A stretch of 40,733 bases of DNA from an uncultured Collinsella sp. (GCA_900541875.1 UQLF01000017.1:1-40733), one strand, 5' to 3'. Positions 31,721-40,347 are shown, numbered from the stretch's first letter. Program-made: numbers and translations. The notes: a model not told the origin generated them from the sequence alone.

Positions 31721-33067
31721 ATGATCGATCGCTATACCCGCCCGGAGATGGGACACATCTTCTCCCTCGAGAACAAGTACGCCATTTGGCAGGAGATCGA
31801 GGTCTTGGCCTGCGAGGCCCAGGCGGAGCTCGGCAAGATCGGTATTTCCAAAGACGAGGCCCAGTGGATCCGCGACCATGCCAACTTTGAGAAGGCGAAG
31901 GTCGATGAGATCGAGGAAGTCACGCGCCACGACGTCATTGCCTTCCTGACCAACATGAAGGAATACATCGATGCCGATGTTCCCGAGGGCGACCCCAAGC
32001 CCAGCCGCTGGGTTCACTATGGCATGACCAGCTCCGATCTGGGCGACACGGCCCTGTGCTACCAGCTCACCCAGGCCTGCGACCTGATCATCGAGGACGT
32101 CAAGAAACTCGGCGAGATCTGCAAGCGTCGTGCCTTCGAGGAGCGCAACACGCTCTGCGCCGGCCGTACTCATGGCATCCACGCCGAGCCGATGACCTTC
32201 GGCATGAAGTTTGGCTCTTGGGCCTGGGAGCTCAAGCGCGATCTGGATCGTCTTGAGGATGCCCGCAAGAACGTTGCCTTTGGTGCCATCTCGGGCGCTG
32301 TCGGCACGTACAGCTCCATCGAGCCGTTTGTCGAGGAATATGTCTGCGAGCACCTGGGCCTGGTTCACGACCCGCTGTCCACGCAGGTTATCAGCCGCGA
32401 TCATCACGCCTACCTCGCCGGCGTTCTTGCCACCACCGCGGCCACCTGTGAGCGCATCGCTACCGAGGTCCGCAATCTGCAGAAGACCGATACACTCGAG
32501 GCCGAGGAACCGTTCCGTAAGGGTCAAAAGGGCAGCTCCGCCATGCCGCACAAGCGCAACCCCATCACCATGGAGAAGGTCTGCGGCCTGTCGCGCGTCG
32601 TGAAGGCCAACGCGCAGGTTGCCTTCGACAACGTCGCCCTGTGGCACGAGCGTGACATTTCGCACTCCTCTGCCGAGCGCGTCGCCCAGGCCGATAGCTT
32701 CATCGCGCTCGACCACATGTTCCAGTGCCTCATCCGCGTTATCGACGGCCTGCAGCTGTATCCCGCTCGCATGATGGCCAACCTCAACAAGACGCGCGGC
32801 CTCATCTTCTCCTCCAAGGTGCTGCTCGCCCTCGTCGACACGGGCATCACCCGCGAGGACGCGTACGCCATTGTGCAGGAGAACGCCATGGCAACCTGGC
32901 ACGAGGTGCAGGATTGCGTCTCCGGCCCCACCTTTAAGGAGCGTCTCGAGGCCGATCCGCGCTGCACCGTCAGCCAGGAGAAGCTCGACGAGATCTTTGA
33001 TCCGTGGGACTTCCTCACTCGTATCGACACAGTCTTTGATCGTCTGGAGCAGCTGAGCTTCGAGTAG
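31721..33067 (+). CDS. purB: Adenylosuccinate lyase
   Basis: PurB catalyses two steps of purine synthesis: it splits SAICAR to AICAR and adenylosuccinate to AMP, releasing fumarate. The fumarase/aspartase family signature SSAMPHKRNPITMEK is clear, along with TSSDLGDTA and AGRTHGIHAEPMTFG. The ATG at 31721 follows AAAGGAG by 5 nt; upstream in-frame sequence belongs to the repeat region and is not coding. 448 residues, of normal length. purC lies 4 kb downstream in a separate unit. Confidence 0.96.
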   Translation: MIDRYTRPEMGHIFSLENKYAIWQEIEVLACEAQAELGKIGISKDEAQWIRDHANFEKAKVDEIEEVTRHDVIAFLTNMKEYIDADVPEGDPKPSRWVHYGMTSSDLGDTALCYQLTQACDLIIEDVKKLGEICKRRAFEERNTLCAGRTHGIHAEPMTFGMKFGSWAWELKRDLDRLEDARKNVAFGAISGAVGTYSSIEPFVEEYVCEHLGLVHDPLSTQVISRDHHAYLAGVLATTAATCERIATEVRNLQKTDTLEAEEPFRKGQKGSSAMPHKRNPITMEKVCGLSRVVKANAQVAFDNVALWHERDISHSSAERVAQADSFIALDHMFQCLIRVIDGLQLYPARMMANLNKTRGLIFSSKVLLALVDTGITREDAYAIVQENAMATWHEVQDCVSGPTFKERLEADPRCTVSQEKLDEIFDPWDFLTRIDTVFDRLEQLSFE

Positions 33068-33093
33068 GTTCGGGCATAACGTTAGCTTTTTAG

Positions 33094-33131
33094 GGCGCTT
33101 TGCTGGTAATGTGTGTTGCCGGCAAAGCGCC
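33094..33131 (+). other. Stem-loop downstream of purB
   Basis: GGCGCTTTGC (33094-33103) pairs perfectly with GCAAAGCGCC (33122-33131) around an 18-nt loop. No T-tract follows, so it may be a terminator needing other factors or an mRNA-stabilising hairpin. Confidence 0.5.
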
Positions 33132-33195
33132 TCGTTGCATTTAGGGAAAGACGGGGATAATAGTCGTCTCGAATAACATTCTGAGAGGGGATCGC

Positions 33196-33459
33196 ATGAT
33201 TTCGTTTGATTACAAGCCTCAGGGCGTGTGTGCTCGCAATATTCACCTTGACCTTTCCGATGACGGCAACAAGGTGATGGGCGTTGAGTTTACCGGCGGC
33301 TGCGACGGCAATCTCAAGGCTATCTCCAAACTGGTCGAGGGCGCTCCTGCCGATCGCGTAATCGAGATTCTCGCCGGTAATACCTGCGGTATGAAAAAGA
33401 CCTCCTGCGCCGACCAGCTTACACGCGCTATCGAGGCCGCTCGCGCCGAGATCGCCTAA
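33196..33459 (+). CDS. TSCPD-domain protein
   Basis: An 87-residue protein with the TSCPD signature near its end (NTCGMKKTSCADQLTRAI) and the preceding FTGGCDGNLKAISKLVEG. Such domains also occur at the C-terminus of some class II ribonucleotide reductases, where the cysteines may bind metal. The function of stand-alone members is unknown to me. The ATG follows GAGAGGGG. Its stop overlaps the next ATG (TAATG), so the two are translationally coupled. Confidence 0.85.
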   Translation: MISFDYKPQGVCARNIHLDLSDDGNKVMGVEFTGGCDGNLKAISKLVEGAPADRVIEILAGNTCGMKKTSCADQLTRAIEAARAEIA

Positions 33460-34670
33460 TGGGTATCGCCGATCACATCAAAAACGGAATATCGCGTCGC
33501 GACTTTGTACTCGGTGGGGCTGCCGCGGGCGCTGCCACGGTGCTTGCCGGATGCTCGAAAAAAACGGGCACCAGCGATGATGCCGCCGGCGAGCCGCAGG
33601 TTATCAAGGACGATTCCAAAATCATCTCGATTACGGATGAGTATGAGGCTGTCGACATCGATCTTGAGCCGGCGGCGTCGTGGACGCTGCCTCTGGGTAC
33701 GCTGCTGTACTACTGCGACGGCGATTACGCCGCGGCGATGATGGCGCCCGCATCGGCATTGCACGCCAACACACTCGGTGTGCTCAACCTGGGCGATGGC
33801 TCGCTTACCACATTAATCGAGGATCCTATCGAGGGCACGGGATACGCATTCTACGATGTCCGTGCCGGCGACGGCGTATTCGCGTGGGTTGAGATGAACT
33901 TTGCCAATTCATCGTGGAAGCTCTACGCTCAAAATCTGTCGGGCGCTTCGCTCTCTGGCGACGTGGTTGAGCTCGATCGAGGTGGCAAGGACTACGATCC
34001 GCCGCTGTTTACGGCGTTCGGGTCATCAATCATCTGGTATAAAATGCCTTCGGCAGGCGGCAATAAAACGAGTAGTGATTCGTTTTGCTTTCGTCGCTCG
34101 CTTGATGAATCCAAGGCCGAGACAATTTGGAAATCGACGGGCCGCTTTGCATCGGCCCCGCGCGCGAGCGACGGCATTTTGACCATCTCGCCGCGTGTCC
34201 GCAACGACGAGGGCGTCTACTACGGCATAACGGCAATCGATCTGACCGACGGCAACAACACCAAGCGTGCCCAGCTGGTCCTTCCCTCGTCAGTCTCGCC
34301 TTTCGAGGCCGTATATATGGGCGATACCTTCGTGTTTTCTATCGAGGCGGCCTATAGTGGCGTGGGCAGCCTGGGCAATATGGGCACGTATATCGGTAAT
34401 GAGGGAGGGCCGTACCTCTTCCTGTCACGCGAGCCGCTCGCATGTGCGGCTGGCAAGAAGAATAAATACCTTGTTAAGGTACAGGCGTCGCATTTCCTGA
34501 TCGACACCTCTGCCAAGACCTATGGCTCGCTGCTGTCGCCCGACCGCGCTTTGGAGTATGGCGATTATCCAGCTACGGCGGGAAAATCGGACTCATTCCT
34601 TACGTACGCCACGGTGCGCAACAGCCAGGGTATACCAGAGACGGTCACTGCACGCCTATTCTCTCTTTAA
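33459..34670 (+). CDS. Tat-exported lipoprotein, unknown function
   Basis: The N-terminus has a twin-arginine motif (SRRDFVLGG, Arg13-Arg14), a weakly hydrophobic stretch and a lipobox LAGC with Cys32. It should be exported folded by the Tat system and anchored as a lipoprotein. The mature part has repeated short strand-like segments with Trp and Asp-Gly turns (for example GDYAAAMMAP, GDGVFAWVEM, GTYIGNEGGPYLF), which would fit a beta-propeller, but I cannot assign a family. It is coupled to the TSCPD gene. 403 residues. Confidence 0.8.
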   Translation: MGIADHIKNGISRRDFVLGGAAAGAATVLAGCSKKTGTSDDAAGEPQVIKDDSKIISITDEYEAVDIDLEPAASWTLPLGTLLYYCDGDYAAAMMAPASALHANTLGVLNLGDGSLTTLIEDPIEGTGYAFYDVRAGDGVFAWVEMNFANSSWKLYAQNLSGASLSGDVVELDRGGKDYDPPLFTAFGSSIIWYKMPSAGGNKTSSDSFCFRRSLDESKAETIWKSTGRFASAPRASDGILTISPRVRNDEGVYYGITAIDLTDGNNTKRAQLVLPSSVSPFEAVYMGDTFVFSIEAAYSGVGSLGNMGTYIGNEGGPYLFLSREPLACAAGKKNKYLVKVQASHFLIDTSAKTYGSLLSPDRALEYGDYPATAGKSDSFLTYATVRNSQGIPETVTARLFSL

Positions 34671-34824
34671 GCTTAGAGGGGTTAAAAAGGCGCCAACAGG
34701 GGAATAAACGCGTTGTAATTGTGAGTACCGCCTGCCGAGCTGCCGCGTCATAGCGGCATCCGGCGGGCTCAGGTGCGTTAAAATGGGCTTGTTCTTAGCT
34801 AATTGAGACAGGGGGGGCCGTGTT

Positions 34825-35547
34825 ATGGCTTCAGATGCAAAAAAGATTCTGCTGGTCGAGGATGAGAAGGCAATCCGTGACGCCGTCGCTGCCTATCTCG
34901 AGCGCGAAGGCTACTGGGTTGTGGGCGTCGGCGACGGCCAGTCCGCGATCGAGGAGTTCGAGAAGCATCAGTTCGACCTGGTCGTGCTCGACCTTATGCT
35001 CCCCAAGATCCCCGGCGAGCGCGTTTGCCGCACCATTCGCGATACCTCGGATGTCCCCATCATCATGCTGACGGCTAAGGGCGAGATCGAGGACCGTATT
35101 ATCGGTCTTGAGCTCGGCGCCGACGACTATCTGATTAAGCCGTTCTCGCCGCGCGAGCTCGTCGCCCGCGTTCGCGCTCTGTTCCGCCGTGCCCATCAGG
35201 CCGACGAGCCCGCCGTCGAGGTACTCGACTTCGGCGATCTGGTCATCGATATCTCGGGCCACAAGATCTTGGTCGAGGGCAAGGAAGTCGATCTGACGGC
35301 TTCCGAGTTCAAGCTGCTCACCACGCTTGCCCGCCATCCCGGCCGTGTGTATAACCGTATGGAGCTGGTCGAGAAAGTGCTCGGGTATGACTTTGAGGGC
35401 TATGAGCGCACCATCGATAGCCACGTGAAGAATCTTCGCGCCAAGCTGGGCGATGATCCCAAGAAGCCCAAGTGGCTCTACACCGTCCATGGTGTCGGCT
35501 ATCGCTTCGAGGCTCCGGCCAAGACCGATAAGTCGGACGAGAAATAG
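34825..35547 (+). CDS. OmpR/PhoB-family response regulator
   Basis: A two-domain transcription factor. The receiver domain has the acidic pair at 12-13 (VEDE), the phospho-acceptor Asp56 (VVLDLMLP) and Lys105 (YLIKPF). The C-terminal winged helix has HPGRVYNRMELVEKVLG and RTIDSHVKNLRAKLG with the usual TVHGVGYRFE ending. The ATG at 34825 follows a G-rich ribosome binding site. The partner kinase starts 11 nt after its stop. The signal is not deducible from sequence. 240 residues. Confidence 0.95.
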   Translation: MASDAKKILLVEDEKAIRDAVAAYLEREGYWVVGVGDGQSAIEEFEKHQFDLVVLDLMLPKIPGERVCRTIRDTSDVPIIMLTAKGEIEDRIIGLELGADDYLIKPFSPRELVARVRALFRRAHQADEPAVEVLDFGDLVIDISGHKILVEGKEVDLTASEFKLLTTLARHPGRVYNRMELVEKVLGYDFEGYERTIDSHVKNLRAKLGDDPKKPKWLYTVHGVGYRFEAPAKTDKSDEK

Positions 35548-35558
35548 GGAAATCACAT

Positions 35559-37124
35559 ATGACACCTGCGCGCTTTGAAATCGGACAAAAGCACAAGCAG
35601 GAGAGCGAGGCGGGTTCCAAGGCTAGTTGGAACACGCCTCGTTCCGATTCACGGCCAACGATGAGCTATCCCTCGCGCATGGCACTTGCTTTTGCTCTGA
35701 CATCGCTCATGACAGTATTGGTGCTGGTGGGCGTTGTCTCTGTTGTGTGGGGCACGGTCTTTTCGGATTACACACGCTCCAATATCGTCGAAATCGCAAA
35801 TTCCGCTGCCGAGAAGTTGGCGACTTCATATGAGGAAAACGGCTCTTGGACCGCGGGAGAACTGCGCACGGTCGCAACGTCGAGTTTGGTTTCCGACGAT
35901 CTGGGCATGCAGGTCGTCAATAAAAAGGGCGTGATCGTTTATGACGATTCCTGGCCCTCGGCAAGCGCCACCGCCGATGTACGCGAAAACCAGGCTACGA
36001 CCGACGACACGCACGACAAGAGGGCATCGCATAGCCCAGTCTCGTCTGCTCCAACCGACTCCGATAGTGTTGCTAACGTCGAGATTGTAACGTCTTCCGG
36101 CGAGCATGTCGGACAGGTAAAGCTGTGGGCCATCGGCTCCGACGCTCTGCTCACCAAGGCGGACTCTGCGTTTAGGGAGAAGACCTTTAACGCCATGGCC
36201 CTCGCCGCGGTTGTTGCAATCTGCATTTCGGTCGTTATCGGATCGCTCGTGTCGCGCATGCTCACCAAGCCGATTCATCGCATCACCAGTACCGCAAAGC
36301 AAATCCGTGACGGCGACCTGTCGGCTCGCACGGGACTGCGCGGTGATGACGAGATCGATCAGCTGGGTGAGACCTTCGATGAGATGGCCACTTCGCTCGA
36401 GAAGGATATGAAACACGAGAAGCGCCTGACCTCAGACGTTGCACACGAGCTTCGCACGCCGCTTATGGCCATGCTCGCAACGGTCGAGGCCATGCAGGAT
36501 GGCGTGTATCCCACCGACGATGAGCATTTGGAGACTGTTGCTTCCGAGACGCGTCGCCTGGCTCGTCTGGTGCAGCAGATGCTCGACCTGTCGCGCATGG
36601 AAAACAGCACGGCTCCGCTCAACCTTGAGCCGGTGGACATGGTTCCTTTCGTGCGTTCCATCGTTAATGCCCAGGAGCGCCTGTTTGTCGACCGCGATCT
36701 GCGCCTGCGTTTTGCGGACGAGACCCAGGGTCACGACGATGTCGTCGAGGCCGATCCCGACATGATCACGCAATGTGTTATCAACCTCATGAGCAACGCC
36801 ATGCGCTACACCCCCGAGGGCGGTTGGGTCGTGGTGTCGGTGCTCAGTGACCGCAAGCACGTCAGCATTGCCGTTTCTGATACTGGCATCGGTATTGCCA
36901 AGGACGATTTGTCGCGCATCTTCGGGCGGTTTTGGCGCGCCGATGCCAGCCGCGCCCGCGAAGCTGGCGGCCTGGGCGTTGGCCTCGCCGTGACCAAGCA
37001 GATCGTCGAGCGTCACCATGGCTACATATCCGTGGAGTCGGAGCTTGGAAAGGGTACGACTTTTACAATTCATCTGCCCCGAGAGCACACGGCAGACGCG
37101 GCATCTACTACAATGGAGCACTAG
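35559..37124 (+). CDS. Sensor histidine kinase
   Basis: Partner of the upstream regulator. A ~35-residue basic, Ser-rich cytoplasmic N-terminus precedes membrane helix 1 (~43-66). An extracellular sensor of ~140 residues follows, with an Asp/Ser-rich stretch (~145-172), then helix 2 (~211-231) and a HAMP linker. The HisKA box SDVAHELRTPL contains the phosphorylated His296. The ATPase domain has the N-box NLMSNAMRYTP, DTGIGI, and GGLGVGLAVTKQI. It is a complete kinase of 521 residues. The ATG at 35559 has only a modest AGGGA site; a start further in is possible. Confidence 0.94.
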   Translation: MTPARFEIGQKHKQESEAGSKASWNTPRSDSRPTMSYPSRMALAFALTSLMTVLVLVGVVSVVWGTVFSDYTRSNIVEIANSAAEKLATSYEENGSWTAGELRTVATSSLVSDDLGMQVVNKKGVIVYDDSWPSASATADVRENQATTDDTHDKRASHSPVSSAPTDSDSVANVEIVTSSGEHVGQVKLWAIGSDALLTKADSAFREKTFNAMALAAVVAICISVVIGSLVSRMLTKPIHRITSTAKQIRDGDLSARTGLRGDDEIDQLGETFDEMATSLEKDMKHEKRLTSDVAHELRTPLMAMLATVEAMQDGVYPTDDEHLETVASETRRLARLVQQMLDLSRMENSTAPLNLEPVDMVPFVRSIVNAQERLFVDRDLRLRFADETQGHDDVVEADPDMITQCVINLMSNAMRYTPEGGWVVVSVLSDRKHVSIAVSDTGIGIAKDDLSRIFGRFWRADASRAREAGGLGVGLAVTKQIVERHHGYISVESELGKGTTFTIHLPREHTADAASTTMEH

Positions 37125-37182
37125 CTTTTCGCTATTCGGTGAAGGAGGGGCCGCGTCCCTGCCGCTCCGAGTTTGCGAAAAC

Positions 37183-37202
37183 ATGCGGGAAAGAACCCGC
37201 AT
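37183..37202 (+). other. Hairpin in the purC leader
   Basis: ATGCGGG (37183-37189) pairs with CCCGCAT (37196-37202) around a 6-nt loop, followed by TTTCT-like sequence. It could be a weak terminator of the kinase gene or a leader hairpin of purC. Confidence 0.4.
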
Positions 37203-37233
37203 TTCTGTCGTATTTAGGTAAGGAGTGACTCAC

Positions 37234-38121
37234 GTGACAACGATGGAGCGTCGTCCGGATTCCCGTGGCAAGGTTCGTGATATTTACGATGCCGGTGAAA
37301 ACCTGCTGATGGTCGCCACCGACCGCATTTCTGCGTTCGACTTCATTCTTCCCGACGAGATTCCGTTTAAGGGAGAGGTACTCAATCGCATCTCGGCATT
37401 CTGGTTCGATAAGTTTGCCGACATCGTCCCCAACCATCTCGTTTCCATCGACCCGGCGGATTTCCCCGAGGAGTTTGCTGAGTATCGTGACTACCTCGCT
37501 GGCCGCGCCATGCTGGTTAAGAAGGCCCAGACGATTCCTATCGAGTGCATCGTCCGCGGCTATCTGACCGGTTCGGGCAAGAAGACCTACGACGAGAACG
37601 GCACCGTCTGCGGCATCCAGCTGCCTGAGGGCCTGACCGAGGCTTCCAAGCTTCCTGAGCCGCTGTTCACGCCGTCCACGAAGGCCGAGATCGGTGACCA
37701 CGACGAGAACATCTCGTTCGAGCGTTGCTGCGAGATCGTGGGCGAGGACATCGCCACGCAGATTCGTGACCTTTCCCTCAAGATCTACAAGGCCGCTGCC
37801 GAGTACGCCGCGACCCGTGGCATCATCATTGCCGACACCAAGTTCGAGTTTGGTGTTATTGATGGCAAGGTCACGCTGATCGACGAGTGCCTCACGCCCG
37901 ACTCCAGCCGTTTCTGGCCTGCTGCCAGCTACGAGGAGGGCAAGATCCAGCCTAGCTACGACAAGCAATTCGTCCGCAATTGGCTCAAGGCCAACTGGGA
38001 TATGACGGGGGAGACCCCGCACCTGCCCGCCGAGGTCATCGATGGCACGTCCGAGCGCTATCGCGAGGCCTTCCAGATCATCACGGGCTCCCAGTTCACA
38101 AGCATGAAGGAGAACGCATAA
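37234..38121 (+). CDS. purC: SAICAR synthetase
   Basis: PurC joins aspartate to CAIR with ATP to form SAICAR, the substrate of PurB. The nucleotide site GKVRDIYDAGENLLMVATDRISAFD lies at the N-terminus, and IIADTKFEFG and DECLTPDSSRFWPA are family signatures. I favour GTG 37234 (295 residues), 8 nt after AAGGAG; a GTG at 37225 overlaps that site, and ATG 37243 is also possible. The stop directly abuts the next start. Confidence 0.95.
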   Translation: MTTMERRPDSRGKVRDIYDAGENLLMVATDRISAFDFILPDEIPFKGEVLNRISAFWFDKFADIVPNHLVSIDPADFPEEFAEYRDYLAGRAMLVKKAQTIPIECIVRGYLTGSGKKTYDENGTVCGIQLPEGLTEASKLPEPLFTPSTKAEIGDHDENISFERCCEIVGEDIATQIRDLSLKIYKAAAEYAATRGIIIADTKFEFGVIDGKVTLIDECLTPDSSRFWPAASYEEGKIQPSYDKQFVRNWLKANWDMTGETPHLPAEVIDGTSERYREAFQIITGSQFTSMKENA

Positions 38122-38697
38122 GTGAGTACCCGTAGCGCCACGAACAAGCGCACGCAATCCCGCGAGGTTACCGGGGTTGCGCGCAAGTCCGCCGCATCCG
38201 CCAAGCCCGCTCGTCAGGCAGCAAGCTCTGTTCACGTCGTGCCGGCTTCATCCAAGGCACGCCGCAAGGAGCTCGAGAAGGGCGAGAGCCTCGAGGGCCT
38301 CTCTAAAGAGGAGAAGCGCGCCCGCAAGGCTAAACAGCGCGCCAAGGAGGACCGCATCTATACGGTGTCGAATATCCTCCTCAAGCAGGATGAGGACTAC
38401 ACCAAGCGCCGTCGTATCTGGTGGATTGTGCTCGCCATTGGCATGGTGCTTGTCGTGGCAATTTGGGCCTCGCTGTACTTCGCTCCCGCTGGCATGGTGT
38501 CCAGCCCTGTCCAGATGGTCGGCATTGTTTTGTCCTACGTCATCATTTTGGGCGACTTTATCTATGACTTCGTGCGCATCCGCCCCCTACGCAACATGTA
38601 TCGCACGCAGGCCGAGGGCATGTCCGACAATAAGCTCAACGCTCTTATCGAGCGTTCGGCTGCCGAGGAGGACAAGAAGGACTCCAAGAAGAAGTAG
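38122..38697 (+). CDS. Basic two-helix membrane protein, unknown function
   Basis: A 191-residue protein. The first ~95 residues are basic and Ser/Ala-rich with a charged helical stretch (KARRKELEKGESLEG, KEEKRARKAKQRAKED). Two membrane helices follow (~97-116 and ~126-147), then a charged tail ending KKDSKKK. It resembles small actinobacterial membrane proteins of unknown function, but I cannot name the family. The GTG start directly abuts the purC stop; AAGGAG lies within the purC end 9 nt upstream. Confidence 0.75.
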   Translation: MSTRSATNKRTQSREVTGVARKSAASAKPARQAASSVHVVPASSKARRKELEKGESLEGLSKEEKRARKAKQRAKEDRIYTVSNILLKQDEDYTKRRRIWWIVLAIGMVLVVAIWASLYFAPAGMVSSPVQMVGIVLSYVIILGDFIYDFVRIRPLRNMYRTQAEGMSDNKLNALIERSAAEEDKKDSKKK

Positions 38698-38728
38698 CGT
38701 TTGCATACATACTTATCGCTAAGATATA

Positions 38729-38759
38729 AGGCGCGTCGTTTTTGCGGCGCGCCTTTTTA
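38729..38759 (+). terminator. Intrinsic terminator of purC operon
   Basis: An 11-bp stem with one G-T pair (38729-38739 with 38746-38756) and a T run to 38759. Confidence 0.9.
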
Positions 38760-38786
38760 CTGTTCTATAGATAGATGGAGTGGCAC

Positions 38787-40067
38787 ATGATTCGAGCTGC
38801 CCTGACGGTCGAAGAGGCTCTGGAGGGCATGAAGGCCCTGGAGCCCAAGATTAAAAACTACGCGCGCCTGGTCGTCCGCAAGGGCGTAAACGTCAAGCCC
38901 GGCCAAGAGGTCGTCGTTCAGTCTCCGGTCGAGTGCGCGCCGTTTGCGCGCGTGGTGGTCGCGGAGGCCTATGCTGCCGGCGCCGGTCACGTGACGGTCA
39001 TTTGGGCCGATGATGCCGTGACGAGGCTCACGTACGAGCATGTCGAGAAAAGCTATTTTGAACAGACGCCCGAGTGGAAGCGCATGCAGCTGGATTCCTT
39101 GGCCCAGGATGGTGCCTGCTTTGTCTTTATCGAGGGTGCGGATCCTGCGGCCCTCAAGGGCATCGATCCAGCCAAGCCGGCCGCGGCATCCAAGGCGAGG
39201 AATACGCAGTGCAAAGTTTTCCGCCGTGGACTGGATTACAACATCAATCCGTGGTGCATCGCCGGCGCTCCGGTCGTGGCTTGGGCGCACGAGGTGTTCC
39301 CGGGAGACGCCGATGAGGTTGCAATCTATAAGCTGTGGAATGCGATTCTGCACACCGCGCGCGCCGATGGCCAGGACCCGGAGAGCGACTGGGAACTCCA
39401 TGACGCCGCATTCGAAAAGAACCTGCGTTTCCTGAACGACAATCGTTTCGACTACCTGCATTACACCGCGGCAAATGGAACCGATCTGACGATTGGCATG
39501 ACGAAGGGTCACGAGTGGGCCGGCGGCAAGGGCAAGACGCCCGATGGACACCCCTTCTTCCCCAACATTCCCACCGAGGAAGTCTTTACCTCGCCCGATC
39601 GCATGCGCGCCGACGGTATCGTGTACTCGGCCATGCCGCTCATCCACCACGGCAATAAAGTCGACGATTTTTGGATTAAGTTCGAGGGCGGCCGCGTGGT
39701 GGACTACGACGCCCGCGTGGGCAAGGCAACGCTCGCAAGTATCATCGATACTGACGAGGGCGCTGCTCACCTGGGAGAGGTCGCGCTCATTTCCAAGAAC
39801 ACGCCGATCCGCGAAAGTGGTGTTCTGTTCTACGATACGCTCTATGACGAGAACGCTAGCTGCCATCTCGCGCTAGGTGTCGGTTTCCCCGAATGCATCG
39901 AGGGTGGGTATGACATGTCCAAGGAGGAGCTCCTGGAGCATGGTGTTAACGTCTCGAGCACGCACGTCGATTTTATGATCGGCACGGACGACATCGATAT
40001 TACGGGCATTACGCCTGATGGACGTGAAGTTGTGATTTTCCAGAACGGCCAATGGAGTTGGGAATAG
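38787..40067 (+). CDS. M29-family aminopeptidase
   Basis: M29 aminopeptidases (AmpS/PepS type) are cytoplasmic dimetal enzymes that remove N-terminal residues. The expected metal and catalytic region is visible: FPNIPTEEVFTSPDRMRADG, HLGEVALI, ENASCHLALG and STHVDFMIGT supply the conserved Glu, His and Asp ligands. The N-terminal domain (YARLVVRKGVNVKPGQEVVVQS) is typical. ATG 38787 is preferred because GGAG lies 6 nt upstream, whereas an ATG at 38775 would include that site. The gene's 3' end carries the promoter of tRNA-Lys. 426 residues. Confidence 0.92.
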   Translation: MIRAALTVEEALEGMKALEPKIKNYARLVVRKGVNVKPGQEVVVQSPVECAPFARVVVAEAYAAGAGHVTVIWADDAVTRLTYEHVEKSYFEQTPEWKRMQLDSLAQDGACFVFIEGADPAALKGIDPAKPAAASKARNTQCKVFRRGLDYNINPWCIAGAPVVAWAHEVFPGDADEVAIYKLWNAILHTARADGQDPESDWELHDAAFEKNLRFLNDNRFDYLHYTAANGTDLTIGMTKGHEWAGGKGKTPDGHPFFPNIPTEEVFTSPDRMRADGIVYSAMPLIHHGNKVDDFWIKFEGGRVVDYDARVGKATLASIIDTDEGAAHLGEVALISKNTPIRESGVLFYDTLYDENASCHLALGVGFPECIEGGYDMSKEELLEHGVNVSSTHVDFMIGTDDIDITGITPDGREVVIFQNGQWSWE

Positions 40068-40086
40068 TCCCAGACCGTGGTACAAT
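40058..40086 (+). promoter_or_regulatory. Promoter of tRNA-Lys
   Basis: TTGGGA (40058-40063) and TACAAT (40081-40086) with a 17-nt spacer, overlapping the end of the aminopeptidase gene. Confidence 0.78.
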
Positions 40087-40095
40087 GCCACCCGC

Positions 40096-40171
40096 GGGCC
40101 GTTAGCTCAGCTGGCAGAGCAGGGGACTTTTAATCCCAAGGTCCAGGGTTCGAACCCCTGACGGCCCACCA
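40096..40171 (+). tRNA. tRNA-Lys (anticodon TTT)
   Basis: A full cloverleaf: acceptor GGGCCGT pairs with ACGGCCC. The anticodon loop CTTTTAA gives TTT. The T-arm is AGGGTTCGAACCCCT. CCA is encoded (40169-40171). Confidence 0.97.
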
Positions 40172-40180
40172 TAGAATAGA

Positions 40181-40211
40181 AAAGCGACTGGCGGATGCCG
40201 GCCGCTTTTTT
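40181..40211 (+). terminator. Intrinsic terminator of tRNA-Lys
   Basis: An imperfect but long stem (AAAGCG...CGCTTT with an inner CTGGC/GCCGG) followed by seven T residues. Confidence 0.88.
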
Positions 40212-40223
40212 GTTACCGCGGCA

Positions 40224-40347
40224 CGGGTTCGAACCCGAAAGGGCGCGGAGCTGAGTAAACGCGTGAGCGTTTGCCAGCGCAGCGCGCAAGGCGCGAAAGC
40301 GCCGCAGCGTTCGCGTGCGAAGCAGACTGAACCCCTGACGGCCCACC
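40224..40347. repeat. tRNA-flanking multi-hairpin element B
   Basis: Same order of parts as element A1: a T-arm-like perfect palindrome CGGGTTCGAACCCG (40224-40237); hairpin 1 (40255-40274, AAACGC/GCGTTT with a GTGA loop); hairpin 2 (40290-40303, GGCGC/GCGCC with GAAA loop); a short hairpin 3 (40310-40321, weak); and a 19-bp copy of the tRNA-Lys 3' end (40329-40347, original 40152-40170). GGGTTC (40225-40230) can pair with GAACCC (40329-40334) as a closing stem, although the left palindrome can also fold on itself. Sequence differs from A1 while the pairing is kept. Confidence 0.75.

Noticed and set aside
31325..32902. A 525-codon minus-strand frame across purB
   Set aside because: It mirrors purB and continues into tRNA-flanking repeats; purB has clear motifs and a ribosome binding site.
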